DNA from: JACKIP01 sp963710165
Lineage (GTDB): Bacteria; Pseudomonadota; Alphaproteobacteria; Micavibrionales; Micavibrionaceae
Assembly: GCA_963710165.1 (NCBI GenBank)
Contig: CAVPYZ010000001.1
Span: 372,001-436,000, forward strand
Reading direction: 5' to 3'
DNA length: 64,000 nt
Below the pieces are notes generated by a model, which worked only from the letters and a program-made list of their open reading frames with translations, had not been told where the DNA came from and made no database searches. Positions 33,818 through 42,432 of the stretch are shown piece by piece. The first letter of the stretch is position 1. The number at the start of each line of letters is the position of its first letter. A program made the position numbers and the translations under genes.

Positions 33818-34891
33818 ATGTTTGATTTCATTTTTAGTTCCATGACGGCGTTTCAATCAATCATGATGATGTGCGGGGCGTTAATTTGTTTGGCAATAGG
33901 TGCTACCTTATCAGGTGACTTTTTAAATTGGCGTTTAAATGCAAAGCGCATAAAGGGCAAAATTATAAGTTATGAGGAGCGAAAAGGCGGAAAACAAACC
34001 TTTTATTATCCTATTGCAGAATATTGCGCAAAAAACGGTGAAATCAAAAGAGTTACATCCGAGGTAGGAAGCTCTTACTTAAATAGTAAAAAAGTCGGTA
34101 GGTCGGTTATAATCCTTCATTTTCCAAATACAGATAAAAAACCCAGGATTCTAGGTAGCGGATTATTATTTGTTGTCATAGGTCTTATTTTTATCGTAAC
34201 CGGATTATTTTTATTCTATCAAGCGGCACTTCTATTTGAAATGAATTGGTACTCGGCGGCTGTAATATTTGGAGTATGTGCCTTTATATGGAGCAAATTC
34301 CAGCGAATAGATCAGCCTTTTAAAAAATTCAAAAAAATGAAACGCCAAAGCTTCAAAAATAACGTCAATAACGCCGTAAATGTGTCTGATAATAAATCAC
34401 AAAGCCGTAAGGAATTGACAATTAAAGAAATAAAAATGATTCAGAGCAAAGCGGATGTTCAGCAAGGTCGTTGGGCGTGGCTGGTTTTATTAATAGGATT
34501 GCTATTTCTAGGAATAGGTGGATATGTCGGTCACAGTGTGTGGTTTTTAGAAACCTACGGCATTGCTGTTAAGGGGCGTGTTACAGATATGAAGACGAAT
34601 ACAGATAGCGATAACAGCACAACATATTCCCCTATTATAACCTATGTAACGAATAAGGATGAAAGCATAACGTTTACATCAAATTATGGCAGTAATCCTC
34701 CACGCTATAAGGCTGGCGACGAAGTGAGTGTATTATATGACACAGAAAATCCTTCAGATAACGTTATGATTGATCTCAGGTTTATGGAATTGGCTATTGC
34801 CGAGCATTCTATCTGCTTTAGGAGCGTTCTTGTTTTTAATAATTTTTCCCAAAATGATAATAGCCGGGCAACGCGCAAGGTGATGCGATGA
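33818..34891 (+). CDS. DUF3592 two-domain membrane protein (C-terminus frameshifted)
   Basis: This 357-residue protein has two DUF3592 units, each a soluble beta domain bordered by membrane helices: helix at about 10-35, domain about 42-105 (GKIISYEERKGGKQTFYYPI), helices about 108-165, then helix about 218-245 and domain about 250-318 (VKGRVTDMKTNT, YKAGDEVSVLYDTENP). After MID at residue 319 the frame turns non-sense. Skipping one base at 34775 yields SGLWNWLLPSILSALGAFLF and a stop at 34881-34883, an obvious final membrane helix. The intact product would be about 353 residues. Function of the family is unknown. Confidence 0.78.
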   Translation: MFDFIFSSMTAFQSIMMMCGALICLAIGATLSGDFLNWRLNAKRIKGKIISYEERKGGKQTFYYPIAEYCAKNGEIKRVTSEVGSSYLNSKKVGRSVIILHFPNTDKKPRILGSGLLFVVIGLIFIVTGLFLFYQAALLFEMNWYSAAVIFGVCAFIWSKFQRIDQPFKKFKKMKRQSFKNNVNNAVNVSDNKSQSRKELTIKEIKMIQSKADVQQGRWAWLVLLIGLLFLGIGGYVGHSVWFLETYGIAVKGRVTDMKTNTDSDNSTTYSPIITYVTNKDESITFTSNYGSNPPRYKAGDEVSVLYDTENPSDNVMIDLRFMELAIAEHSICFRSVLVFNNFSQNDNSRATRKVMR

Positions 34892-34933
34892 ATTCTTTTT
34901 GACAGAGATTAAATTCCATGGTCGGATAGGTGT

Positions 34934-35911
34934 ATGACAAAGAAAGTAGCTTTATTGGTTGGTGGTTGGTCTGCGGAGCGTCAGGTCTCTCTTGATAAAG
35001 GTAGGGAAGTTGAAAAAGCCTTACGTGAGGCAGGGTACGATTTAACAGTTATTGATGTTAAGAAAGATTTAAATCATCTGATCTCTCAGCTAACACCCAA
35101 GCCGGACGTGGTATTTAATAATTTATATGGTCGCGGTGGCGAGGATGGAATTATCCAGTCCATATTGGAAATGCTTGAAATTCCTTATACGCATTCCGGC
35201 GTAATGACTTCCGCATTGGCAATGAATAAACCGATGACCAAGCGCGTTGCAATGACGCTTGGTATTCAAAGTCCTGAAGGTGTTGTGGCGCATAAGGAAG
35301 ACGTCATGGCGTCACAAACGCTTGATCCGCCCTATGTCATTAAACCTGTTTCGGAAGGTTCCAGCTGTGGCATTACAATTATTAAAAATCATGATAATAA
35401 ATTGCCATTCGATGAAAGTTGGGACTTCGGCGATTACGCGCTTGTTGAAAGATTTATCGAAGGGCGTGAGCTAACCTGTGCAGTTCTCGATGGAAAAGCG
35501 CAAGACGTGACTGAAATAAAATCGCAAACTGATTTTTTTGATTATGAAGCAAAATATCAGGACACCAGAACGCAATATATTCTACCTGCAGAAATACCTT
35601 CCGATGTCAGGGAGCTAATCATGGATTGGTCAGAACGAATGTATATTGCACTTGGATGCGGCGGGCTGGCCAGATGCGATTATATATATGATGATCGCAT
35701 TGACGAAGCAACGCATGCGATATACTTTTTAGAAATCAATACCCAACCTGGCTTTACGTCAGCTTCAATCGGTCCGTCACAAGTTATCCATCATGGCATG
35801 TCATTTACAGACCTCTGCAAACATCTCGTAGAAACAGCAAAATGTCACGAAACACAACAAAAGGCACACGAAAAACAGACGTCAGGCGAGGCCGTGGACG
35901 CGGCAGCTTAA
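34934..35911 (+). CDS. ddl: D-alanine--D-alanine ligase
   Basis: This 325-residue ATP-grasp enzyme makes the D-Ala-D-Ala end of peptidoglycan precursors. Motifs are GGWSAERQVSLDKGR at the start, FNNLYGRGGEDGIIQSILE, the ATP-binding PYVIKPVSEGSSCGITI and the catalytic/metal site FLEINTQPGFTSASIGPSQ. It overlaps ftsQ by 70 bases, as in division clusters. The murC, murB and murG genes that usually precede it are absent; a DUF3592 gene lies upstream. A short Ala-rich tail of about 12 residues is encoded within the overlap. Confidence 0.96.
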   Translation: MTKKVALLVGGWSAERQVSLDKGREVEKALREAGYDLTVIDVKKDLNHLISQLTPKPDVVFNNLYGRGGEDGIIQSILEMLEIPYTHSGVMTSALAMNKPMTKRVAMTLGIQSPEGVVAHKEDVMASQTLDPPYVIKPVSEGSSCGITIIKNHDNKLPFDESWDFGDYALVERFIEGRELTCAVLDGKAQDVTEIKSQTDFFDYEAKYQDTRTQYILPAEIPSDVRELIMDWSERMYIALGCGGLARCDYIYDDRIDEATHAIYFLEINTQPGFTSASIGPSQVIHHGMSFTDLCKHLVETAKCHETQQKAHEKQTSGEAVDAAA

Positions 35912-36660
35912 GAGCAAAGCTTTTTATCTGGTCGAAGAAATTCGGACTTCTATTTGCGGTATTTGTTTTTATCATATGGCTTGCAGCATGGTTTTTTCTA
36001 AGCGGTGCCAGTACATCATCTTGGGATTACCTTGAAAACGAAGTCGTTGAAAGCGCGGCTGATCAGGGATTTCGTGTTGAAAATATTCTGATAGAAGGGC
36101 GCATAAATACCGATCTTGAATTATTGAGCGCCATTATCAATACAGAGGAGGGTGACCCACTTCTTGATTTTGATCCTGATTCTGTTCAGCCGATGATTCA
36201 AAAAATTTCATGGGTGCGTAATGCCACAGTTTTACGGCGCATGCCCAATACCATACATGTGATTTTGGAAGAATATCAACCCTATGCGCTGTGGCAATAT
36301 AAAGGCGACGTTGTAGTTATCGGCGATAATGGCACAATTCTGACAGATGATTTAAACGAGAATTTTAAAAACCTGATTATTCTGACCGGAGAAAACGCAC
36401 CTGTTAGAGCAATTGAGCTGATCGAGCTATTAAAAGCGGAGCCCGTGATTTTGGATTATGTAGAAGCGGCGTCCTTAATAAGTGACCGACGCTGGGATTT
36501 AAAATTAAGAAACGCGCAAAGCGTTTCCCTTCCTGAGGTCGATATTGGATTTGCTCTTCGTCGCTTGGCGCAAGCACAGGAAGAGGATTCAATATTCGAG
36601 AAAAATATAGCTCATATAGATCTGCGTGAAACGGATCGCATTATCGTTAAAGAGCGTTAG
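35842..36660 (+). CDS. ftsQ: Cell division protein FtsQ
   Basis: This 272-residue bitopic division protein has a basic cytoplasmic tail (about 1-32, very Arg-rich), a membrane helix (about 35-53, LLFAVFVFIIWLAAWFFL), a POTRA domain (about 78-145, RVENILIEGRINTDLELLSA) and the FtsQ beta domain (about 150-265). FtsQ links FtsB/FtsL to the early divisome. The start at 35842 lies inside ddl; no other ATG precedes the membrane helix, so the overlap is probably real. The normally following ftsA and ftsZ are absent: a minus-strand gene converges with a 14-base overlap. Confidence 0.92.
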   Translation: MSRNTTKGTRKTDVRRGRGRGSLRAKLFIWSKKFGLLFAVFVFIIWLAAWFFLSGASTSSWDYLENEVVESAADQGFRVENILIEGRINTDLELLSAIINTEEGDPLLDFDPDSVQPMIQKISWVRNATVLRRMPNTIHVILEEYQPYALWQYKGDVVVIGDNGTILTDDLNENFKNLIILTGENAPVRAIELIELLKAEPVILDYVEAASLISDRRWDLKLRNAQSVSLPEVDIGFALRRLAQAQEEDSIFEKNIAHIDLRETDRIIVKER

Positions 36661-36829
36661 ACAAATCCATAACTTCTAGACAGCTATCACACGGTAGTTT
36701 CGTGCCTTCCCATCCGTCCATCGCCAAAGTCAGATACTCATCAGGCGTTATCTCTCCCCAGCGTGATTGATCTGTATCTTTTCCAAAAACACTTGATAAT
36801 GTTTCTGCTGTTTGTGCTTGTCTCTGCAT
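36647..36829 (-). CDS. Small CxxC protein behind a Fur-box-like palindrome
   Basis: This ORF gives about 60 residues from the ATG at 36829 (MQRQAQTAETLSSVFG). It is acidic, with one CxxC (PCDSC) near the C-terminus and the phrase WGEITPDEYLTLAMDGWEG. I do not recognise the family. The frame also opens at 36871, but that longer start would run through the Fur-like box, so the shorter start with a GGA site is preferred. It overlaps the end of ftsQ by 14 bases. The Fur-like site suggests an iron-linked role. Confidence 0.5.
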   Translation of the reverse strand: MQRQAQTAETLSSVFGKDTDQSRWGEITPDEYLTLAMDGWEGTKLPCDSCLEVMDLSNAL

Positions 36830-36846
36830 CTTATATTCCATGAAAT

Positions 36847-36861
36847 TGATAATCATTCTCA
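36847..36861 (-). promoter_or_regulatory. Fur-box-like 7-1-7 palindrome
   Basis: TGATAAT-C-ATTCTCA differs at one position from the 7-1-7 Fur consensus TGATAAT-n-ATTATCA. It lies 18-32 bases before the ATG at 36829, where bound repressor would block the promoter or transcript start. Whether Fur itself or another iron regulator of the class uses it cannot be told. Confidence 0.5.
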
Positions 36862-36909
36862 ATAAATACAAAGATTTTTATTGGGTATCAAGTCTAAATA
36901 TAAGTTTTT

Positions 36910-37359
36910 TTAAATTATCTGATTTTCTAGAAGTTTTGCGGCGGCGCGTCGTGCTTCGCCTGTAATTTCTGCGCCGGATAACATACGTGCAATCTCTTCG
37001 CGTCGTTCTGCAATGTCTTTGAGCGGTGTAATCGTTGTGGTGACCTCATCGTCATCTCCGCCTTTTTGAACAATCCAATGAGATCTGCCGCGCGCCGCAA
37101 CTTGTGGGGAATGGGTCACAACCAGTATTTGCAAATTCTGTCCAAGGCGGGCAAGACGTTCGCCAACCGCATCAGCCGTTGCGCCGCCAATTCCGGCATC
37201 GACTTCATCAAAGATCATCGTATCGACAATACTGACCTCTGCCATGACAACTTTCAGCGCAAGCATAAAACGTGACATTTCACCACCGGACGCAATCTTA
37301 CCTAACGGCCCCGGTTCTATTCCGGGATTCGTGGCAACCAAAAATCGTACCTTATCCAT
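36910..37359 (-). CDS. recN: DNA repair protein RecN, C-terminal part (frameshifted gene)
   Basis: This 149-residue fragment holds the C-terminal half of the ABC-type ATPase head: FLVATNPGIEPGPLGKIASGGEMSRFMLALK (signature region), TMIFDEVDAGIGG (Walker B), the VTHSPQVAARG switch and a C-terminal helix. It joins to the upstream fragment by a single-base correction near 37396-37402, after which VEILPEDSWNEFGMDKVRF reads through. RecN binds DNA ends at double-strand breaks and is SMC-like. The residues just upstream of this fragment's first Met belong to the same reading frame. Confidence 0.88.
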   Translation of the reverse strand: MDKVRFLVATNPGIEPGPLGKIASGGEMSRFMLALKVVMAEVSIVDTMIFDEVDAGIGGATADAVGERLARLGQNLQILVVTHSPQVAARGRSHWIVQKGGDDDEVTTTITPLKDIAERREEIARMLSGAEITGEARRAAAKLLENQII

Positions 37360-37375
37360 ACCAAATTCGTTCCAA

Positions 37376-38578
37376 CTATCTTCTGGCAGAATTTCGACGT
37401 GAAGTCACAAATTTCGCCCTCTCCATTTTCAAGGGAGGCAATTCTTTTGCGACATCCTGATCCAGAGTGACAGCTGCTTGTTGCCGTTTTTTTGAGATGC
37501 TTTCTGCTTTAGAAGCATAGGCTTTGCGTGCCATATTCGCCTCTTTTAAAAGATTGCTCAACAAGTCATCGCTCGCTTCAATCAGGTTCAATGACGCAGC
37601 CAGCTCATCTCGTTTTTTCGGCAGATCATGGATGGTGCATTCATGTTTTCTTGCCTGTGCTTTTAACGCGAATAAGCGATCATCTATTTCCTGAAGATTA
37701 TCGTCGCTTTCATTGAAATCATTTGATGCGGATTGAATAAGGCTGACAGCTTCTTGTATTTCGGCATTGGCACGATCAAGTGCTGCGACTGCGGGGTCTA
37801 AGCTTTCACCTGCTTTATCAATAATTTGGTCAAGCGCCCGCGCCGCAATATTAACGGGGTCTTGGTCTTCGCTTAGCGCGAAAAATGCTGCATTCAAACC
37901 CTCTAAAATACTTTCGCGATTCATCAGGCGTGTGCGCAATGCGCTAAGCTCTTCTTCCTCGTTTTCTTGCGGGTTCAACTTATCAAGATCTTCAACGGCC
38001 TGTCTCAAATACTCTTCTTCTGTACGGGCTTTCTCATTTGCCGCCTCTTGACGTTCAAACTCGTTCCGTGCCGTCTTCCAGCTTTGCCATAATGTTTTCA
38101 TCTGCAAAAGGTCATTAGAAATCCGCGCGAATTGATCAAGGTGAGTGCGATGTGTGGACGGATCAAGCAATCCTTGTGTCTCATGCTGTCCGTGAATCTC
38201 AACTAACATGTTGCCAATCTGTGACAGCATAGTGATGCTGATCGGTTGGTCATTTAAATAAGCTTTGCTGCGCCCATCGGCTTTCAATGTGCGTCTTAAA
38301 ATAAGCGTTTCATCATCAATAATAATATCTTGGCTTTTGAAAAATTCGAAAACAGGATGGTCTTTTTTCAAATCGAATGTGGCACTTACCGACGCTTGGT
38401 CTTGCCCCTTACGAACCAGCCTCGCCTCCGCACGTGTACCCAGTGCCAATCCCAGAGAATCAAGTAAAATAGATTTTCCCGCGCCTGTCTCGCCGGTCAA
38501 TGTACAAAGCGCCTCACGAAAATCAATCGTCAGATGATCAATCAGAACAATATTTTGAATGGTAAGGCTGTTTAACAT
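37376..38578 (-). CDS. recN: DNA repair protein RecN, N-terminal part (frameshifted gene)
   Basis: This part of about 400 residues has the N-terminal ATPase lobe with Walker A GETGAGKSILLDSLGLALGT, the HGQHETQGLLDPSTH segment and a long coiled-coil arm (about 150-385, rich in Glu/Lys/Ala). It ends with out-of-frame KFVTSRRNSARR just after the conserved MERAKFVTS. The whole gene is 36910-38578, about 555 residues, a normal RecN length. It lies 15 bases after bamD on the same strand, the common alphaproteobacterial order bamD-recN; ligA does not follow. Confidence 0.9.
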   Translation of the reverse strand: MLNSLTIQNIVLIDHLTIDFREALCTLTGETGAGKSILLDSLGLALGTRAEARLVRKGQDQASVSATFDLKKDHPVFEFFKSQDIIIDDETLILRRTLKADGRSKAYLNDQPISITMLSQIGNMLVEIHGQHETQGLLDPSTHRTHLDQFARISNDLLQMKTLWQSWKTARNEFERQEAANEKARTEEEYLRQAVEDLDKLNPQENEEEELSALRTRLMNRESILEGLNAAFFALSEDQDPVNIAARALDQIIDKAGESLDPAVAALDRANAEIQEAVSLIQSASNDFNESDDNLQEIDDRLFALKAQARKHECTIHDLPKKRDELAASLNLIEASDDLLSNLLKEANMARKAYASKAESISKKRQQAAVTLDQDVAKELPPLKMERAKFVTSRRNSARR

Positions 38579-38593
38579 AGCCCGCCTATGTTA

Positions 38594-39403
38594 CTAACGC
38601 GTCAGAAGAGAGTCGATTGTTTTATCAACCCAGCTTCTATCCTTGAGTAATTGCTCGCGTGCATCAGGGTCTAGCAAATCATAAGACGCTTCATACCATT
38701 CACTTCCAGGGTAATTATGACCCAGTACGGCAGCGATTTTATAGGCTTCATCACGAAGACCGAGGGTCATATAGCTTTCGACCAATCGATGTAATGCTTC
38801 GGGTGTGTGGGTCGTGGTTTGAAAGTTTCTAACGACAACTAGAAATCGATTTATGGCCGCATTAACTTGATTCTTTTTCAAATAATAACGCCCAATTTCC
38901 ATTTCTTTCCCTGCCAAGTGATCAAGCGCCAGATCACGTTTCAAAGTCGCGTCGCGCGTATATTTACTTCCCGGGAAACGGTTAATCAAGGTGTTAAACG
39001 CATCCAGTGCATTTTTGGTCAAAGACTGATCACGACTTACATCTGCGATCTGGTTATAGTAACTCATCGCACGCAAATAATAGGCATAATCAACATCAGA
39101 ATTACCGGGATGCAATTCGATAAAACGATCAAGCGCCAGAATCGCCTCATCATACTTTTCGGTTTCGTAAAGTGAAAAAGCCGCTTTCAACTGTGCTTGT
39201 GTGGCCAATTGAGAATAGGGATATTGCCGCTCGACCTCGTTGAATAATTCAGCCGCTTCACTATTGCGACCATCATCGAGTGCTTCTGTCGCTTCGGCAT
39301 AGATTTCTTCTGCCGTTGCTTCTGTGGGATTGAGTTTCGTGTCACTCGCACAGGCGGTCAAAAGGAGGGCGGTGCTTAAAGCTAAAAAAGAATAAATTTT
39401 CAT
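38594..39403 (-). CDS. bamD: Outer-membrane assembly lipoprotein BamD
   Basis: This 269-residue lipoprotein has lipobox LTAC (Cys18), followed by tandem TPR-like helices (AAELFNEVERQYPYSQLATQAQ at about 56; YDEAILALDRFIELHPGN at about 94; then YAYYLRAMSYYNQI). BamD is the essential partner of BamA in folding outer-membrane beta-barrels. The window's own 1042-residue autotransporter would be one client. It is upstream of recN as in other alphaproteobacteria; lpxC, which usually precedes it, is absent and a divergent radical-SAM gene lies there instead. Confidence 0.95.
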   Translation of the reverse strand: MKIYSFLALSTALLLTACASDTKLNPTEATAEEIYAEATEALDDGRNSEAAELFNEVERQYPYSQLATQAQLKAAFSLYETEKYDEAILALDRFIELHPGNSDVDYAYYLRAMSYYNQIADVSRDQSLTKNALDAFNTLINRFPGSKYTRDATLKRDLALDHLAGKEMEIGRYYLKKNQVNAAINRFLVVVRNFQTTTHTPEALHRLVESYMTLGLRDEAYKIAAVLGHNYPGSEWYEASYDLLDPDAREQLLKDRSWVDKTIDSLLTR

Positions 39404-39488
39404 ACTTTATTTTTAACGTTTGTAAGGTCTTAAGACAAGTCAGCATTTTAAAGTAAATAGCGCTTGAAAAAGAACAAATCATGAACTA

Positions 39489-40754
39489 ATGTTTATGCTC
39501 ATGAAAGATAAGCTTGGAACAAAACTTGAAATTCTGGCGGATGCGGCAAAATATGATGCTTCCTGCGCATCCGGCAGCGCCGGCAAACGTTCTGCAAAAA
39601 AGGATGAAAAGGGGATTGGCTCTTTAACCGGGGGAACGGGCATCTGTCACAGCTTTACGCCGGATGGCCGCTGTGTGTCTTTACTGAAAATTCTCATGAC
39701 CAATTATTGTATTTATGACTGTCATTATTGTATTAACCGCGTGTCGAGCAACGTCCGTCGCGCGCGTTTTAAGGTAGAAGAGGTTGTTGATCTAACGCTT
39801 GGTTTTTACAAACGTAATTACATTGAAGGCTTATTTTTAAGCTCGGGCATTATCCACACGCCGGATTACACAATGGAAAGTATGGTACGAATTGCAAAGG
39901 CGTTGCGGCTGGATCACCATTTTAAAGGATACATTCATCTTAAAACAATACCGAATGCCTCCCCTGAACTTCAAGAGGAGGCCGGGCTTTACGCGGATAG
40001 GCTTAGCATCAATGTTGAAATGCCAACACAAAGTTCACTCGCAAAATACGCCCCTGAAAAAGACTTGAAAGAAATTACAAATTCAATGGGTAAGTTGCGG
40101 TTTAAAATCGCCGAACATAAGAAAGACAAAACCCATACAGGACGAAAGCTACCGCGTTTTGCACCAGGGGGGCAATCAACGCAAATGATTGTCGGCGCGG
40201 ACGGATCGAACGATAAAACCATTCTTTCAACAAGTGTTGATTTATACGGCCAGCAAAAATTACGTCGTGTTTATTACTCGGCCTTCAGCCCCATACCCGA
40301 TCCCAGTATTGTCCTTCCATTAAAGCCTGCACCGCTGATACGGGAACATCGTCTCTATCAGGCAGATTGGTTGTTACGCTTTTACGGATTTGGCTTAGAA
40401 GAAATTCTTCAGGGGACTAAGGATAATATGCTGGATATGTCGCTTGATCCAAAAACGGCTTGGGCTTTAAATAATCGTCATTTATTTCCAATCGATTTAA
40501 ATAAGGCGGATAAGGAATGGTTGATGCGCATTCCTGGAATAGGGGCGCGGACTGTTGCAAAACTAATATCTCTACGCCGCTATAAAGCATTACGTTGGGA
40601 AGATCTGGTGAAATTAAAATTACCTCTTAAAAAAATAAAACCGTTCATTTTACTCGAAAATTATAAACCATCTGGACGATTATTAGACTCAATGGATCTT
40701 TCAAAATCACTGACTCAGCCGAATCAATTAGAGCTATTTGCGAGCGCGGTATGA
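39489..40754 (+). CDS. Radical SAM protein of the DNA modification/repair type (TIGR03916-like)
   Basis: This 421-residue radical SAM enzyme binds its cluster at CIYDCHYC (CX3CX2C, about residues 76-83). The N-terminus (LEILADAAKYDASCASGSA) and the middle segment (FAPGGQSTQMIVGADGSND) are the signatures of the family annotated as putative DNA modification/repair radical SAM protein. A helix-hairpin-helix (about 330-365, LMRIPGIGARTVAKLISLRR) suggests DNA contact. It overlaps the next gene by 4 bases (ATGA), and the two are a known conserved pair. The reaction is unknown. The first Met could be at 39501 (MKDKLGTK) instead. Confidence 0.88.
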   Translation: MFMLMKDKLGTKLEILADAAKYDASCASGSAGKRSAKKDEKGIGSLTGGTGICHSFTPDGRCVSLLKILMTNYCIYDCHYCINRVSSNVRRARFKVEEVVDLTLGFYKRNYIEGLFLSSGIIHTPDYTMESMVRIAKALRLDHHFKGYIHLKTIPNASPELQEEAGLYADRLSINVEMPTQSSLAKYAPEKDLKEITNSMGKLRFKIAEHKKDKTHTGRKLPRFAPGGQSTQMIVGADGSNDKTILSTSVDLYGQQKLRRVYYSAFSPIPDPSIVLPLKPAPLIREHRLYQADWLLRFYGFGLEEILQGTKDNMLDMSLDPKTAWALNNRHLFPIDLNKADKEWLMRIPGIGARTVAKLISLRRYKALRWEDLVKLKLPLKKIKPFILLENYKPSGRLLDSMDLSKSLTQPNQLELFASAV

Positions 40755-41533
40755 AAACAATCATGATTAAATCCATTCCCGGATTTGAAGAATGGCGTGA
40801 CAAAGCGAGAGTTGCAATCGAAGATAAAACGGCTCCTGTGGATGTATATTTTACTACGCAGCCATCATCTCAAGAAAATTTATTTGAAACAGACCAAGCG
40901 CAATGTAAAAACAACACGATGAAACCGTTTTCTATTCCAAAAAAATTTTTGGAGGAAGCGGCGATTGTTGCCTGCCATAAAGATAGAGAACGTTATGATT
41001 TATTGTATCGCATATTATGGCGTCTGTGTTTTGAAAATAAAAACTTACTTAGAATTGTAACGGACGAAGATACGATAAAATTCTATACCTTATTTAAAGC
41101 CGTGCGGCGGGATGCATATAAGATCACAGCCTTTTTACGATTTAGAGAGGTTTTTTATAATCAGGAAGAATATTTTGTTGCATGGTATGAACCGGAACAT
41201 TTCTCGCTTGAATTGAAGCTCGATTTTTTTAAAACACGATTTAAAAATATGAAATGGTCAATTTTAACACCTTACCGTGCCGCGCATTGGAATGGCACAC
41301 ATATAAACTTGGAGGATAACCCCGATAGAGCGCTTTATCCAAAAGATGACCAAATTGAAAAATACTGGATTAAATATTATGCGAGTATTTTCAATCCCGC
41401 GCGCGTCAAGAAACAAGCTATGATGAGCCAGATGCCGAAAAAGTACTGGAAAAACATGCCTGAAACAAAACAGATTGAAGAACTTCTTAAATCTTCTGAA
41501 AAAAGAACGAAAGATATGATAGAGAGCCAATAA
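40751..41533 (+). CDS. DUF4130 partner of the radical SAM protein (TIGR03915-like)
   Basis: This 260-residue protein of the DUF4130 family is always found next to, or fused near, the radical SAM protein above. Visible signatures are LLYRILWRLCFENKNLL, KAVRRDAYKITAFLRFREV and YEPEHFSLELKLDFFKTRF, then the WSILTPYRAAHWNG segment. In many genomes the C-terminus continues into a uracil-DNA-glycosylase domain; here the protein ends before it, and no UDG gene is adjacent. It is translationally coupled by a 4-base overlap. DNA processing is inferred from the partners, not from a seen active site. Confidence 0.85.
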   Translation: MKTIMIKSIPGFEEWRDKARVAIEDKTAPVDVYFTTQPSSQENLFETDQAQCKNNTMKPFSIPKKFLEEAAIVACHKDRERYDLLYRILWRLCFENKNLLRIVTDEDTIKFYTLFKAVRRDAYKITAFLRFREVFYNQEEYFVAWYEPEHFSLELKLDFFKTRFKNMKWSILTPYRAAHWNGTHINLEDNPDRALYPKDDQIEKYWIKYYASIFNPARVKKQAMMSQMPKKYWKNMPETKQIEELLKSSEKRTKDMIESQ

Positions 41534-41555
41534 ATAGGCTCTCCTACATAATATT

Positions 41556-42248
41556 CTAATTACCGGTTTTCATGAAGTTAGAGAAATCAAATCCTGCAAA
41601 ATCACCGCTTCCTGCTTGTTGATCGCCTTGTGATTCTTCTTCAGCTTTGCGCTCTTCTTCGGCCTTGGCCTCTTGTTCCGCTTTAATTTGATCAGGATCT
41701 TTACCAGCAGCTTTCAAAGCTTTGCGCACGACCGCATCAAGCTCAAGATAGGTACATAGTCCCAAATCCGCAGGATTACGTGGTTTGATGTTGGAAATGT
41801 TTGCATGTGTACGATTACGAATATTTTCAATAGTCGGTTTTGTCGTACCGATCAGTTTAACGATCTGACTATCTTTAACATCAGGTTGGTTTTTCAAAAT
41901 CCACGCAATACCATCGGGCTTATCCCCGCGTTTTGAAACTGGCGTATATTTTGGCCCTTTTGAACGAACTTTTAAACCAGGCAAATCTTTGCGTTTTTTA
42001 TGAACCATATGATACGTCGCGTCGGTTTCGGCTTTTTCGATTTCTTCTTTTTCGACTTCGGAATTCATAACAGGATCGCGTCCGACAATACCACGTCCGA
42101 CATCACCATCAGCCAAGGCTTGTACTTCAACCTCGTGCAGGTCGGTGAATTCCCCGATTTGTTTGAATGTTAAAACAGTATTATCAATAAACCATACAGC
42201 CGTTGCTTTTGGCATTAATAGTCCGGTCGGTTCTAGTGGCGCTGCCAT
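41556..42248 (-). CDS. DUF1013 protein, TrcR-type cell-cycle regulator family
   Basis: This protein of about 230 residues starts MAAPLEPTGLLMPKATAVWFIDN, the fixed beginning of the alphaproteobacterial DUF1013 family, with LTFKQIGEFTDLHEVEVQALADGDV (helix-turn-helix-like) and TKPTIENIRNRTHANISN. The C-terminal Glu/Ala/Gln-rich tail (about 185-215) is low complexity, followed by SGDFAGFDFSNF. Family members have been described as cell-cycle-linked transcription regulators (TrcR); I rely on memory for that name. The second ATG at 42248 is better spaced from AGGAG than 42251. Confidence 0.85.
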   Translation of the reverse strand: MAAPLEPTGLLMPKATAVWFIDNTVLTFKQIGEFTDLHEVEVQALADGDVGRGIVGRDPVMNSEVEKEEIEKAETDATYHMVHKKRKDLPGLKVRSKGPKYTPVSKRGDKPDGIAWILKNQPDVKDSQIVKLIGTTKPTIENIRNRTHANISNIKPRNPADLGLCTYLELDAVVRKALKAAGKDPDQIKAEQEAKAEEERKAEEESQGDQQAGSGDFAGFDFSNFMKTGN

Positions 42249-42432
42249 CATATACTCCTAAATTTAAAGTCGTGTTTTCATTTGCAGACCTGTCCCAAAG
42301 ATTTGCATTCTTTTTCTCAATATTGAGGGGAATGAAAAGAATATACTTACTTCTAAAGATTTTTCCAACAAAAAAATCTTATTCATATATTTTAAAATTT
42401 AAACGAATCGTTTTTTGCGCTAAATTAGAGGC

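Noticed and set aside
37376..37402. Programmed frameshift in recN
   Set aside because: There is no slippery heptamer or downstream stem that I can see, and recN is not known for recoding. One extra base explains it.
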